A stretch of DNA of 64,000 nt from Sva-07 sp963715825 (GTDB lineage: Bacteria; Actinomycetota; Acidimicrobiia; Acidimicrobiales; Ilumatobacteraceae): positions 1 through 64,000 of the forward strand of contig CAVQSI010000027.1 of NCBI GenBank assembly GCA_963715825.1, written 5' to 3'. Position 1 is the first letter of the stretch. Every line of letters begins with the position of its first letter. A model generated the notes under the pieces. That model was not told the DNA's origin. It saw only the letters and a list, made by a program, of their open reading frames with translations, and searched no databases. This document shows, piece by piece, positions 48,891 through 58,557 of the stretch. The translations under genes and the position numbers were made by a program.

Positions 48891-49726
48891 GTCGCCGAAC
48901 GCGCGGCCGAGATCGCGCCCGCCGGCTGGCGATGCCGCTGCCCGCACTGGTCCTCGCCGGCATCGCCGTCGCGTTCTTCGCGTTGCCGCTCGTCGGCCTG
49001 CTCTGGCGTGCGCCGTGGTCGAACGCCTGGACCTACCTCACCGACGACTCGACCCTCACCGCGTTGCGACTCTCGCTCGTCACCTCGCTGGCCGCCACCG
49101 CGCTGTCGGTCGTGTTCGGGGTACCGCTTGCCTGGTTGCTCGCTCGCGTCGAGTTCCCCGGTCGCGGCGCGGTTCGCGCCCTGTGTCTGCTGTCGATGGT
49201 GCTGCCACCCGTCGTCGGCGGCGTCGCGCTGTTCTTCGCCCTCGGCCGTCGCGGGCTGGTCGGGCAGTACCTCGACGAGTGGTTCGGCATCACGCTGCCG
49301 TTCACCATCGCCGGCGTCGTCGTCGCCCAGACCTTCGTGGCGATGCCGTTCCTCGTGATCACCGTCGAGGCTGCACTCCGCCAACTCGACCCGCGACTGG
49401 AGGAGGCATCGAGAACGCTCGGGGCGTCGCGTTGGTACACGTTTCGGCGCGTCACGCTGCCCGCGATCCGCCCGGCCCTCGTCGCCGGCGCCGTGCTCGC
49501 ATGGGCGCGGGCGCTCGGGGAGTTCGGCGCCACGATCACCTTCGCCGGCAACTTCCCCGGCACCACCCAGACGATGCCCCTGGCGGTCTTCTTGTCGCTC
49601 GAGACGAACCCGGAGGAGGCGATCATCCTCGCGCTCGTGATGATCGGCATCTCGTTCGCGGTCCTGCTGAGCCTGCGCGACCGCTGGTTCGGCGCCGTCA
49701 ACCGGCCGGTGCAGGTGGCCGCATGA
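48887..49726 (+). CDS. modB: Molybdate ABC transporter permease
   Basis: A 279-residue inner-membrane permease with five to six membrane helices (for example LPALVLAGIAVAFFALPLVG and LCLLSMVLPPVVGGVALFF). It carries the EAA loop EEASRTLGASRWYTFRRVTL, which contacts the ATPase, and the ModB-typical GEFGATITFAGNFPGTTQT. It starts at the ATGA overlap with modA and ends in an ATGA overlap with modC, so the transporter is made as one unit. Confidence 0.95.
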   Translation: MSRRTRGRDRARRLAMPLPALVLAGIAVAFFALPLVGLLWRAPWSNAWTYLTDDSTLTALRLSLVTSLAATALSVVFGVPLAWLLARVEFPGRGAVRALCLLSMVLPPVVGGVALFFALGRRGLVGQYLDEWFGITLPFTIAGVVVAQTFVAMPFLVITVEAALRQLDPRLEEASRTLGASRWYTFRRVTLPAIRPALVAGAVLAWARALGEFGATITFAGNFPGTTQTMPLAVFLSLETNPEEAIILALVMIGISFAVLLSLRDRWFGAVNRPVQVAA

Positions 49727-50778
49727 CGCTTGCCGCGCGGATCGGGTTGCGGCTCGGGACGCTCGACCTCGACGTCGACATCGAACTGGCCCCAGGGGAG
49801 GTGGTCGCGCTGCTCGGGCCCAACGGAGCGGGCAAGAGCACCGTGCTGCGCTGCCTCGCCGGACTCGTGCCGATCGACGACGGGCAGATCTCGCTCGACG
49901 GCGCCGCGGTCGACGATCCGGACGCCGACGTGTTCGTCGAGCCCGAGCAGCGCCCGATCGGTTTCGTGTTCCAGGACTACGTGCTGTTCGAGCATCTCAC
50001 CGTGCTGGAGAACGTCGCCTACGGCCTGCGCGCCCGCGGCGTCGCGAAGGCCGCCGCCCGCGAGCGGGCCGGGCAGTGGCTCGAGCGGATGGGCCTCACC
50101 GACTACGGGTCCGAACGGCCCTCAGCGCTGTCCGGGGGTCAGGCTCAGCGTGTCGCCTTGGCCCGCGCCCTCGCCACCAGTCCGCGCCTGTTGCTGCTCG
50201 ACGAGCCGCTCGCCGCGCTCGATGTCGGGACGCGTGCGACCGTTCGGCGGGACCTGCGCCAGTTCCTCGAGACCTTCGACGGCATGCGCCTGATCGTCAC
50301 GCACGATCCGGTCGACGCACATGCGCTCGCCGATCGCGTGATCGTGATCGAGGCGGGTCGCATCGTGCAGTCGGGCACCCTGGCCGAGGTGACCGCACAC
50401 CCGAGGACGCGCTACGTCGCCGACCTCGTCGGGGTGAACCTCGTGTCCGGCGAGGTCGTTGCCGGCGTGCTGACGACGGCGAGCGGCGCACGGGTGGTGA
50501 TCGCCGACGCGCCCGACGGTCCGGCGCTCGCCACCATCCGGCCGCACTCGGTGCTGCTCGGGCGTGGCGAAGCTCCCGGATCGAGTGCCCGCAACACGTG
50601 GACCGGTTCGATCGTCGACATCGACCGCCTCGGCGACCGGGTCAGAGTGGTGATCGACGGTGACGTGCCGCTGACCGCCGAGATCACGGCGGCTGCACTC
50701 GCCGAGCTGCAGCTGGATGTGGGCGATCGCGTGCACGCGTCGGTGAAGGCCACCGACATCGAGGTGGCGCCAACGTGA
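49723..50778 (+). CDS. modC: Molybdate ABC transporter ATPase
   Basis: A 351-residue ATPase. Walker A LLGPNGAGKSTVLRCL, Q-loop FVFQDYVLFEHLTV, signature LSGGQAQRVALARAL, Walker B LLLLDEPLAALD and switch His in LIVTHDPVDAHAL. The C-terminal ~110 residues form a TOBE/MOP-like regulatory domain (WTGSIVDIDRLGDRVRVVID, RVHASVKATDIEVAPT). It energises molybdate import through ModB. Its stop overlaps the GTG of the PadR gene. Confidence 0.95.
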   Translation: MTLAARIGLRLGTLDLDVDIELAPGEVVALLGPNGAGKSTVLRCLAGLVPIDDGQISLDGAAVDDPDADVFVEPEQRPIGFVFQDYVLFEHLTVLENVAYGLRARGVAKAAARERAGQWLERMGLTDYGSERPSALSGGQAQRVALARALATSPRLLLLDEPLAALDVGTRATVRRDLRQFLETFDGMRLIVTHDPVDAHALADRVIVIEAGRIVQSGTLAEVTAHPRTRYVADLVGVNLVSGEVVAGVLTTASGARVVIADAPDGPALATIRPHSVLLGRGEAPGSSARNTWTGSIVDIDRLGDRVRVVIDGDVPLTAEITAAALAELQLDVGDRVHASVKATDIEVAPT

Positions 50779-51314
50779 CGCAGTCGTCGCGGGATCGTCG
50801 CCGTCGCGACCTGCTGCTGGGGGAGTGGGCATGCCTCGGCGTGCTCTACGACGAGCCGACTCACGGCTTCGCCATCGCCGCGACGCTGCGGCCCGGCGGC
50901 GAGTTGGGGCGGGTGTGGTCGTTGTCGCGGGCGCTCACGTACCGCTCGCTCGACCAGCTCGCTGAGCGCGGCCTGATCGCAACGGTCGGCCAAGAGCCTG
51001 GCATCGCCGGCGGCAACCGCACGGTGCTCGCCGCAACCCGCGCCGGTCGGGCGGAACTCAGGCGGTGGCTGTCGACGCCGGTCGAGCACCTCCGCGACCT
51101 GCGCAGCGAGCTGCTGTTGAAACTGGTGGTCGCAGACCGCTGCGGCGTCGACGTCAGCGACATGCTCGAGCGCCAGCGGACGATCGTCGCTGATCTCGCC
51201 GCCGTGGTGGCTCCTGATGCCGATGCCGATGCCGATGTCGTTGCGCTGTGGCGCCGGGAGACCTCCGACGGAGCGCTCCGCTTCCTCGACCAACTCCTCT
51301 CCACCCGCCGCTGA
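50775..51314 (+). CDS. PadR-family transcriptional regulator
   Basis: A 179-residue regulator with a PadR winged helix (EWACLGVLYDEPTHGFAIAA, SRALTYRSLDQLAERGLIAT, AGGNRTVLAATRAGRAELRR) and a C-terminal helical dimerisation part. It starts in a GTGA overlap with modC, making it the fourth gene of the operon. That position is unusual for molybdate operons, which often carry ModE. It may sense the transported oxyanion or a cofactor and act on the inverted repeat in front of modA; that is a proposal from position. Confidence 0.88.
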   Translation: MTQSSRDRRRRDLLLGEWACLGVLYDEPTHGFAIAATLRPGGELGRVWSLSRALTYRSLDQLAERGLIATVGQEPGIAGGNRTVLAATRAGRAELRRWLSTPVEHLRDLRSELLLKLVVADRCGVDVSDMLERQRTIVADLAAVVAPDADADADVVALWRRETSDGALRFLDQLLSTRR

Positions 51315-51317
51315 AGT

Positions 51318-51380
51318 CCCCCGTTTGGGTTGCAGTTTCGGCGGCCCGGGTCACCGGAAACCTCCCGCAAACGTGGGGTC
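51318..51380. repeat. Dispersed imperfect palindrome, copy A
   Basis: CCCCGTTTG (51319-51327) pairs with CAAACGTGGGG (51368-51378, one bulged T), and an inner GTTTCGG/CCGGAAAC stem lies between. The same element recurs at 63924-63990, aligning without gaps over about 60 bases with scattered differences. It lies between the padR stop and the SRPBCC gene. Confidence 0.7.
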
Positions 51381-51420
51381 GGACGTGCCGTGTCGGGTCG
51401 GGCACTGGCAGGCTGGGGGG

Positions 51421-51873
51421 ATGCTGCCCGTGACGTTCGAGCTCACCCGACGATTCGATGCCCCGGTTCGGGAGCTGTGGGACGAACTGATCGACTGGCC
51501 GGCCCACGGCGAGTGGATTCCGGCGACGACCATCGAGGGGGAAGGCGGCGACCCCAACGAGGTGGGCTACACGTTCACCGCGTGGACCGGATTCCGGCCG
51601 GTGGCACTCGAGGACCGGATGCGCGTGACCCGCTGCGACTGGGACGACACCACACAGGTGGGCATCTGCGAGGTCGACAAGCTCGGTCCGGTGCTCGGCG
51701 GCGGCGCCGGGTTCACCGTGCGCGCCGACGGCACGGGTTCGACGATCGAGTGGCGAGAGGACGTCACCGTGCCCTACCTGCCGGCATTCCTCGCTCCCAT
51801 CGGAGCATTCGTCGGCAAGGTCGGGTTCGGGCTCGCACTGCGCAGCCTCGCCAAGGTCCTCGCCCGCCGCTGA
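51421..51873 (+). CDS. SRPBCC (START-like) family protein
   Basis: A 150-residue lipid- or ligand-binding fold protein: VTFELTRRFDAPVRELWDEL, WPAHGEWIPATTIEGE and STIEWREDVTVPYLPAFLAP, then the C-terminal long helix VGFGLALRSLAKVLARR. Such proteins bind hydrophobic ligands or act as polyketide cyclase-like folds. ATG with GGGGGG upstream. It stands alone after the repeat element. Confidence 0.85.
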   Translation: MLPVTFELTRRFDAPVRELWDELIDWPAHGEWIPATTIEGEGGDPNEVGYTFTAWTGFRPVALEDRMRVTRCDWDDTTQVGICEVDKLGPVLGGGAGFTVRADGTGSTIEWREDVTVPYLPAFLAPIGAFVGKVGFGLALRSLAKVLARR

Positions 51874-51928
51874 ACGCCCTGTCGATTCTGGCGCCCGGGC
51901 ACCTCGAGCCACGAGTAGCGTCGACATC

Positions 51929-53365
51929 GTGACGATCGATCATCGCGAGCTCACGCGGCTGACGGATCGTCGAGCATGGTTGAACCGCACGACGATCGGT
52001 GTCGTCGCCGCGACCGGATGGTTCGTCGTCGTCCTGCTGATCGGGCCCGAAGGCAACCTGAGCGCACCGGCAAGCCGGATGCTGGCGATCTTCGGCGCTG
52101 CGGTCGTGCTCTGGATCACCGAGGCGATCCCGCTCTCGGCCACGTCGATCCTCGTCATCTTGGCGGAGATCCTGCTGATCTCCGACGAAGCGCTCGTGGG
52201 GCTGCCCTCGAACTTCGACGCACCGACCTACCAGAGCATCTTCGCCACGCTGGCCAACCCCGTGTTGATCCTGTTCCTCGGTGGCTTCGTGCTCGCTGAG
52301 ACCGCGGCGAAGTACCGACTCGACCGCAACCTCGCCGGCGTGCTCCTCCGGCCGTTCGGCAACTCGCCGCGGGCGATCACGGCCGGGCTGATGGCGATCA
52401 CCGCAGTGCTGTCGATGTTCGTCTCCAACACCGCAACGACCGCCGCCATGATGGCCGTGGTGATCCCGGTGGCCGCCGGCCTGGCCCCCGGCGATCGGCT
52501 TCGGATCGGGCTCATTCTCGCGGTCCCGATCGCGGCCAACATCGGTGGGCTGGGCACCCCGGTCGGCTCACCCCCGAACGCGATCGCGTTGGGCCGGCTC
52601 CAAGACCAGGGCATCGAGGTGAACTTCGTCACGTGGATGGCGCTCGCCGTGCCGGTGGCGGTGGTCGTGCTTGCATTCGCGTGGTTCCTGATCGTCAAGC
52701 GCTTCCCGGCGTCGGCGGACACGATCGACGTCCGCATCGGCGGCGAGTTCGATCGTGGACGGCCGGCACTGATCCTGTACGTCGTGTTCGCCCTCACCGT
52801 GATCGGCTGGATCACCGAACCGCTCCACGGCGTGCCCTCGGCGATCGTCGGGTTCGGCGCGGTGGTGATCTTGCTGTCCACCCAGGTCTTCGCCGTCGAC
52901 GATCTCCGCCGACTCAACTGGCACATTCTCTGGCTGGTCGGCGGTGGCATCGCGCTCGGCAACGGTGTCTCCAGCACCGGGCTCGATCAATGGCTCGTCG
53001 ACCTCTTCGACTGGGGTTCGCTGTCGGCCGGCGTGCTGCTGGCCGCGCTCGCCGTCGTGGCGATCGGGCTCAGCACGATCATCTCGAACTCGGCGACAGC
53101 GAACCTGCTGATCCCGATCGGGATCAGCCTCGCGCTGTCCGACGCGGTCGACCTCGATCCGCTGCTCGTGGGCCTGCTGATCGCGTTGGCCTGCTCGTTG
53201 GCGATGGCGCTCCCGGTCAGCACACCGCCGAACGCGGTCGCCTACGCCACCGGTGAGATCGAGACGAAGGACATGGCGATCGTCGGGCTCTTGGTCGGTG
53301 CGGTCGGCATCGTCCTCATCGTGTTCGTCATGCCGCCCATCTGGGAGGGGTTGGGGCTGCTGTGA
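51929..53365 (+). CDS. DASS-family (SLC13) anion/dicarboxylate transporter
   Basis: A 478-residue inner-membrane protein with about 11-12 membrane segments. Both halves have the family's SNT-type motif: VSNTATTAAMMAVVIP and ISNSATANLLIPIG, with the paired hairpins GTPVGSPPNAIALG and PVSTPPNAVAYATG. It imports dicarboxylates, citrate or sulfate with sodium. It starts at GTG; its stop overlaps the GTG of the sensor kinase gene. A transporter coupled directly to a kinase-regulator pair suggests that the pair senses the same solute or its effect. Confidence 0.93.
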   Translation: MTIDHRELTRLTDRRAWLNRTTIGVVAATGWFVVVLLIGPEGNLSAPASRMLAIFGAAVVLWITEAIPLSATSILVILAEILLISDEALVGLPSNFDAPTYQSIFATLANPVLILFLGGFVLAETAAKYRLDRNLAGVLLRPFGNSPRAITAGLMAITAVLSMFVSNTATTAAMMAVVIPVAAGLAPGDRLRIGLILAVPIAANIGGLGTPVGSPPNAIALGRLQDQGIEVNFVTWMALAVPVAVVVLAFAWFLIVKRFPASADTIDVRIGGEFDRGRPALILYVVFALTVIGWITEPLHGVPSAIVGFGAVVILLSTQVFAVDDLRRLNWHILWLVGGGIALGNGVSSTGLDQWLVDLFDWGSLSAGVLLAALAVVAIGLSTIISNSATANLLIPIGISLALSDAVDLDPLLVGLLIALACSLAMALPVSTPPNAVAYATGEIETKDMAIVGLLVGAVGIVLIVFVMPPIWEGLGLL

Positions 53366-55266
53366 CCGGTCGCATGGTCGTGCTCGTCGTCGCCGGCACC
53401 GACGCCGGCGAGCCCCTGACCGCCGACCTGCGGGCTCTGCTCGGTGGTCTCGCCGACGTCGAGATGACGTCGGGGGTCGACGACGCGATGCGCGCTGCAG
53501 AGTCGGTGCTCGCCGCCGACGGGTACATCCCGTTGGCGCTGGTCGACCTGGATTCGAGTGCGCACCGTGGCGCCGACGTCGTCGCAGCGCTCCACCAGCA
53601 CCCTCGGTTGCGCACCACCCGCACGGTGCTCGTGGCGTCGCGCGCCTCGCTGCACGACGTCGATGAAGCACTGCGCCTCGGTTCGGTGAACGGCATGATC
53701 ATCCGCCCGTGGACCGACGTAGGACTCGGCAGCCTGATCGAGGCCCAGCTCGCCACGTACCTCGTCGAGTGCGCGCCCCATCGGCTCGACGAGTTCAGCG
53801 AACTGCTCGACGACGCCGACATCGCCGCAGCCCGAGAGCGGATCGAGCAGCAGCGTGCCGCGCCGGCCATCGACGCAGCAGACCCTCACCCGTTGCTCGG
53901 CGAGCCGATCGACGACGACGAGATGACCCGACGGCTCGTCGAGCTGCTGGACCGTTGCCTCGGACACCCCGCTCGGATCCGGGTGGCGCCGGGCACGATC
54001 ATGATCGAGGAAGGCGAAGACGTCGGCGGGATCTACGTCGTGATCGAAGGTCGGGTCCAGCTCACCTCGCACGCCCAGGCCGGCCGCAAGGTCATGCACG
54101 AGGAGTCGACCGGGGCGATCGTGGGCCTGCTGTCGCTGGCGAGCCGCCGGCGTGCGCTGCTGCGTTGCCGGGCGGTCACCGACGTTCGTGCCATCCCGAT
54201 CACGCTCGATCAGCTCGCCCGGGCGCTCACCGTCGAGCCAGAGTTCGGCGGGTTGCTGGCGCGCATTCTCATCACCTCGCTGGCGCGCCGGTTGCGGCGT
54301 TCCCAGGAACTGCAGCTCGAACTCGACGAGAGTCTGGCGGCATTGTCGGAGGCTCGAGCCCAGCTCGTCGCCAGCGCTCGGTTCACGGCGCTGGGCGAGA
54401 TGGCCGCCGGTATGGCGCACGAGCTGAACAGCCCGACGGCGGCGCTGATGCGCAGCATCGACCACCTCGCCGATGACGTGCACGCAGTCGTCGACGACGC
54501 GGCCGTCGCCGCGGCCGTGCAGCGTCGGCTCGACGCGCCGACGATGCCGTCGTCGGAGCGACGAGCGCTGCGCCGAGACGTCGCGGAGGCAGTCGGCGAC
54601 CGGGAGCTCGCCGATCGACTGGTCGCCTGCGGCGTGACCAGCATCGACGAAGCGCTCGCCCTCGCCGAGGCTGGTGACGACGAACTCCGCCGCCTCGAGG
54701 CCTCGACGCGGCTCGCTGAGACGATTCGCAACATCTCGGGCGTTGCCGATCGGGTCCAGTCGCTCGTCGGAAGCCTTCGCAGCTACCTGCGTGGCGACGA
54801 CGGTCGGGGCGACATCCACCCCGACGTCGATGTTGCGACCGGACTCGACGATGCGCTGAGAATGGTGTCGCACCGACTCGACCGGGTCGACGTCCTGCGT
54901 CAGTACGAGCCGGCGCCGACGATCGCAGCTCGCCCGGGGGCGCTCCAACAGGTCTGGTCGAACCTGCTGGTCAACGCGCTCGACGCCATGGACGACGAGG
55001 GTCAGCTGTCGATCAGGGTGGCGTCGGACGGTGCGATGGTGCGCGTCGAGATCGCCGACACCGGCCCGGGAGTCCCGCCCGAGATCCAGTCGCGGATCTT
55101 CGAGCCGCGGTTCACCACGAAGGACGGCCGCGTCCAGTTCGGCCTCGGCCTCGGCCTGTCGATCAGCCGCCAGATCGTCGAAGAGCACCGCGGTACGATC
55201 GGTGTCCAGAGCCGTCCGGGGCGCACGGTGTTCACCGTCGTACTTCCGGTGGATGAAGCTGCATGA
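53362..55266 (+). CDS. Cytoplasmic sensor kinase: receiver-like, cyclic-nucleotide-binding-like and histidine kinase domains
   Basis: A 634-residue soluble kinase. Residues ~1-135 look like a receiver domain (MVVLVVAGTDAGEPLTADLR, LALVDLDSSAHRGADVVAAL). Residues ~190-300 form a cyclic-nucleotide-binding-like beta barrel (VAPGTIMIEEGEDVGGIYVV, EGRVQLTSHAQAG). A HisKA-type box follows: LGEMAAGMAHELNSPTAALM. A long helical insert precedes the ATPase (NLLVNALDAMDDEGQL, ADTGPGVPPEIQSRIFEPRF, FGLGLGLSISRQIVEEHRGT). No membrane segment. It overlaps the transporter upstream (GTGA), and a response regulator follows. Confidence 0.88.
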   Translation: MTGRMVVLVVAGTDAGEPLTADLRALLGGLADVEMTSGVDDAMRAAESVLAADGYIPLALVDLDSSAHRGADVVAALHQHPRLRTTRTVLVASRASLHDVDEALRLGSVNGMIIRPWTDVGLGSLIEAQLATYLVECAPHRLDEFSELLDDADIAAARERIEQQRAAPAIDAADPHPLLGEPIDDDEMTRRLVELLDRCLGHPARIRVAPGTIMIEEGEDVGGIYVVIEGRVQLTSHAQAGRKVMHEESTGAIVGLLSLASRRRALLRCRAVTDVRAIPITLDQLARALTVEPEFGGLLARILITSLARRLRRSQELQLELDESLAALSEARAQLVASARFTALGEMAAGMAHELNSPTAALMRSIDHLADDVHAVVDDAAVAAAVQRRLDAPTMPSSERRALRRDVAEAVGDRELADRLVACGVTSIDEALALAEAGDDELRRLEASTRLAETIRNISGVADRVQSLVGSLRSYLRGDDGRGDIHPDVDVATGLDDALRMVSHRLDRVDVLRQYEPAPTIAARPGALQQVWSNLLVNALDAMDDEGQLSIRVASDGAMVRVEIADTGPGVPPEIQSRIFEPRFTTKDGRVQFGLGLGLSISRQIVEEHRGTIGVQSRPGRTVFTVVLPVDEAA

Positions 55267-55279
55267 GGGGGAACACGCC

Positions 55280-55774
55280 GTGGACGAGCTGGTGATTCTG
55301 GTCGTCGAGGACGAGCCGGAGGTGCGCGCCGAGGTCGTGCGTGACGTGGAGGCGTTCGCCGGACGGATCCGCGTCGAGCAGGCTGACGACGTCGCTGATG
55401 CCCGAGCCGCCATCGCTGAGGTGGCGCAGGCCGGCGACCACCTCGGGTTGATCATCGCCGACCACCGACTGCCGGGTGCCGAGACCGGTGTCGACCTGCT
55501 CGTGTCGCTGAAGTCGACCCCGGCGACGCGTGCGGTTCGGATGGTTCTCCTCACCGGCCAGGCGGGGCATCAGGACACGATCCGGGCAATCAACGACGCA
55601 GGCCTCGACCACTACTTCACCAAGCCATGGGACCCGAACGATCTGGCGGCGGTGTCCGTGCAACTGCTGACCGACTACGTGATCAGTGCCGGCCTCGACC
55701 CGCTCCGCTACGCCCGCGAGCTCGACGGTCCGCGTCTGATGGCCGCGTTCGCCGACCGCGGCCGCCCCGACTGA
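55280..55774 (+). CDS. Receiver-only response regulator
   Basis: A 164-residue receiver protein: VILVVEDEPEVRAEVVRDVE, phospho-acceptor Asp in LGLIIADHRLPGAETGVDLL, LLTGQAGHQDTI, and Lys in DHYFTKPWDPNDLAAVSVQL. No DNA-binding output domain; the last ~35 residues are helical. I use the GTG at 55280, preceded by GAGGGGG, rather than an upstream in-frame ATG inside the kinase gene. It probably takes phosphate from the kinase 13 bases upstream and acts through protein contacts. Confidence 0.85.
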   Translation: MDELVILVVEDEPEVRAEVVRDVEAFAGRIRVEQADDVADARAAIAEVAQAGDHLGLIIADHRLPGAETGVDLLVSLKSTPATRAVRMVLLTGQAGHQDTIRAINDAGLDHYFTKPWDPNDLAAVSVQLLTDYVISAGLDPLRYARELDGPRLMAAFADRGRPD

Positions 55775-55819
55775 TCTCTGCGTGCGATGAGGGCCGGCGC
55801 AAGCTGGCAGGATGCGCCG

Positions 55820-56315
55820 ATGACCGATGTCCCGACCCGACTCGAAGTCGACCGAGCCATCGCTGCCGAGCCGTCGGCGATCTTCGAGGTTCTCCGGAGC
55901 CCTGACGGCCACGTGGCGATCGACGCGTCCGGAATGTTGATGTCGGCCGAGGGCGAACCGGCCGGGGCGGTCGGCGATCGATTCGTCGTGCACATGGACC
56001 GCGATTCGCTGCGCGACTTCGATCTCGGCGAGTACGACGTGACGGTCGTGATCGAGACGTTCGAGCCGGACAGCGAGATCGCGTGGAGCATCGACGGGGC
56101 GATGGACCCACCGCTCGGCCACATCTACGGCTACCGGCTCGAGCCGATCGACGGCGGCACCTTGGTGACGTCGTACTACGACTGGTCGAACCTGCACGAG
56201 GCCTACGCAGGCATCGCCGACCGGTTCCCGATCATCTGCCGAGTCCAGCCTGCGCGCCACGCTCGGCATCCTCGCCCGCACCGTCGCACCCGGCCGTTCG
56301 CGTCCCGGCGCGTGA
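55820..56315 (+). CDS. SRPBCC family protein, frameshifted near its end
   Basis: About 165 residues: VPTRLEVDRAIAAEPSAIFE, GDRFVVHMDRDSLRDFDLGE, EIAWSIDGAMDPPLGHIYGY and VTSYYDWSNLHEAYAGIADR. A one-base shift near 56240 restores the expected ending SSLRATLGILARTVAP up to TGA. Polyketide-cyclase/dehydrase-like fold; ligand unknown. The restored stop overlaps the GTG start of the SGNH hydrolase (GTGA), which supports the reconstruction. Confidence 0.8.
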
Positions 56316-57463
56316 CGGCCATCGACCTCCGCTCCGCCGACCCTCGGGTTCGTCTCGCCGGGATCGCGACCTGACGCCGATGAGGCGCGGGTCGCTCACC
56401 GAACGGCTGCCCGCCTGGGCGCGCGCTCAGCTGGTCGATCCGGCGATCGGGTTCGTGTCGTCGATGCCGTCGGGCGGCCGGCTCGAGTTCGTCACCGACT
56501 CGACGTCGATCGAGCTGGAGGCCGTGTTCACCCGACTCGAGTACGGTGGCATCACGCCGCACACCGCAACGATCGACCTCGTCGTCGACGGCGAGTGGTC
56601 GCGAGCGAGGCGCTGACCGAGACCGACGTGATCCGATTCCCCGACCGCACGTCGCTCGACTTCGAGATGGTGCACATCGACCCGAGCGTCGTCCGCTTCG
56701 AGGGGCTCGCCGCCGGCCGCAAGCACGTCGAGATCTGGCTGGCGCAGAACGCGACGGCGATGCTGCGCGAGCTGCGCATCGACGACGACGCGACGATCGA
56801 GGCGCCGCCCGAATCCGATCGTCGTCGATGGGTGCACTACGGCAGCTCGATCAGCCACTGCATGGAGGCCGAGCATCCGACCGGAACCTGGCCCGCCGTC
56901 GCCGCCCGGTCCGCCGACGTCGACCTCTACAGCCTCGGTCTCGCAGGGCAGTGCCAGCTCGACCAGTTCGCCGCACGCACGATCCGCGACGCTCCCGGCC
57001 GACCTGATCAGCCTGAAGCTCGGCATCAACGTCGTCAACGCCGACACGATGCGCGAGCGGGTCGTTCGTTCCTGCTGTCCACGGCCTGCTCGACACGATC
57101 CGCGACGGTCACCCCGAGGTACCGATCGTGGTGATCAGCCCGATCATCTGCCCGGCCGCCGAGGATCATCCCGGTCCCACGCTGCCGAACGCCGAGGGAA
57201 GTTTCGAGGTCGTCGAACGCCCCGCCGAGTTGATGGTCGGTGCGCTGTCGCTGAACCGGATCCGCATGCTGCTGGAGCGGGTGGTCGATCAGCGCCGTGG
57301 GGCCGGCGACGATCAACTGCACTACCTGCACGGCCACGAGCTGTTCGGTGCCGACGACGTCGACGATCTCCCCGACGGGCTGCACCCCAACAGCGCCGGC
57401 TACCGGCGAATGGGCGAACGGTTCGCCGCGTACGCCTTCTCGCCGGGTGGTCCCTTCGGCTGA
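56312..57463 (+). CDS. SGNH/GDSL-family hydrolase, several frameshifts
   Basis: About 383 residues. The N-terminal jelly-roll-like part (VTAIDLRSADPRVRLAGI, LPAWARAQLVDPAIGFVSSM, VTDSTSIELEAVFTRLEYGG) precedes an SGNH domain: nucleophile block WVHYGSSISHCMEAEHPTGT, LGLAGQCQLDQF, LISLKLGINVVN (block III Asn) and DGLHPNSAGYRRMGERF (DxxH). Frames change near 56372, 56600, 57000 and 57060. It is a carbohydrate- or ester-hydrolysing enzyme of unknown target. It starts at GTG overlapping the SRPBCC stop. Confidence 0.82.
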
Positions 57464-57492
57464 CCGCAGGTGCGGCCACTACGGTCGGCGCC

Positions 57493-58527
57493 ATGAAGAT
57501 CTCCACCACCATCGGATTCAACGGCGACCCCAAGAAGCTTGCCAAGGAGGCCCGCGACCTCGAGTCGGCGGGCGTCGACCTCATCTGGGGCGCGGAGATC
57601 TACGGCTACGACCTGATCTCCACGCTCGGCTACCTCGCCGGGCAGACCTCGACGGTGCAGCTGATGACGGGCATCATCCCGCTGTACTCACGCAGCCCGG
57701 CGCTGATCGCGCAGACCGCCGCCACGCTCGATGCGTTGTCCGACGGTCGGTTCGTGCTGGGCCTCGGCACGTCGGGTCCGCAGGTGATCGAGGGCTGGCA
57801 CGGCGTGCCGTTCGAGAAGCCGATCGGGCGCACCCGCGACACGATCGAGATCTGCCGCAAGGTGTGGAGCGGTGAGAAGGTCGAACACGACGGCGTGACC
57901 TACCAGCTCCCGCTCGCCGAGGGCGGCACCGGGCTCGGCAAGCCGATCAAGTTCATGAACCGGCCGCCGGCCAAGGACATCCCGATCTCGCTCGCGACGA
58001 TCGGACCGAAGAATGTCGAACTCACCGCCGAGATCGCCGACATCTGGCAGACGATCCATTTCGTGCCCGATCGTTTCCAGCAGGTGTGGGGCGACGCGCT
58101 CGCCGCCGGCACCGCCAAGCGCGATCCGAACAAGGCGCCGCTGGAGATCATCGCCGGCGGCACGGTTGCGCTCGGCTCGGGCCCGCACGTCGACGAGGCC
58201 CGCGAGGCCGCACGCGGCTTGATCGGGTTCTACGTCGGCGGGATGGGGGCGAAGTCGAAGAACTTCTACAACGACCTGTTCGTGCGCTACGGCTGGGAGC
58301 AGGAAGCGGCCGAGATCCAGGACCTGTTCCTGTCCGGCAAGCGTGCCGAGGCGATCGCTGCGGTGCCCGACGAGTACATCGACCTGTCCGCGCTGATCGG
58401 CGACGAGGGCCACGTGCGCGAGCGCATCCAGGTGTTCAAGGACGTCGGGGTGACGTACCTCAACATCAACCCGCACGGCCCCGACCCGCTGGGGACGATC
58501 GAGAAGATCAAGGCCTGGGCCGAGTGA
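57493..58527 (+). CDS. LLM-class F420-dependent oxidoreductase
   Basis: A 344-residue luciferase-like (beta/alpha)8 barrel. MKISTTIGFNGDPKKLAKEA, GVDLIWGAEIYGYDLISTLG, QLMTGIIPLYSRSPALIAQT, RFVLGLGTSGPQVIEGWHG and ISLATIGPKNVELTAEIADI match the F420-binding group found in actinobacteria rather than FMN-only enzymes. It reduces or oxidises an unknown substrate with F420. ATG just after GCGCC; the ribosome site is weak. Single gene. Confidence 0.9.
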   Translation: MKISTTIGFNGDPKKLAKEARDLESAGVDLIWGAEIYGYDLISTLGYLAGQTSTVQLMTGIIPLYSRSPALIAQTAATLDALSDGRFVLGLGTSGPQVIEGWHGVPFEKPIGRTRDTIEICRKVWSGEKVEHDGVTYQLPLAEGGTGLGKPIKFMNRPPAKDIPISLATIGPKNVELTAEIADIWQTIHFVPDRFQQVWGDALAAGTAKRDPNKAPLEIIAGGTVALGSGPHVDEAREAARGLIGFYVGGMGAKSKNFYNDLFVRYGWEQEAAEIQDLFLSGKRAEAIAAVPDEYIDLSALIGDEGHVRERIQVFKDVGVTYLNINPHGPDPLGTIEKIKAWAE

Positions 58528-58557
58528 GCAGTTACGCCGTGCCCGGCACCGCGTAAC

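Noticed and set aside
48011..48947. N-terminal extension of the acyl-CoA dehydrogenase to 737 residues
   Set aside because: The extension is antisense to modA and lacks family similarity; the ATG at 48011 gives the normal N terminus.
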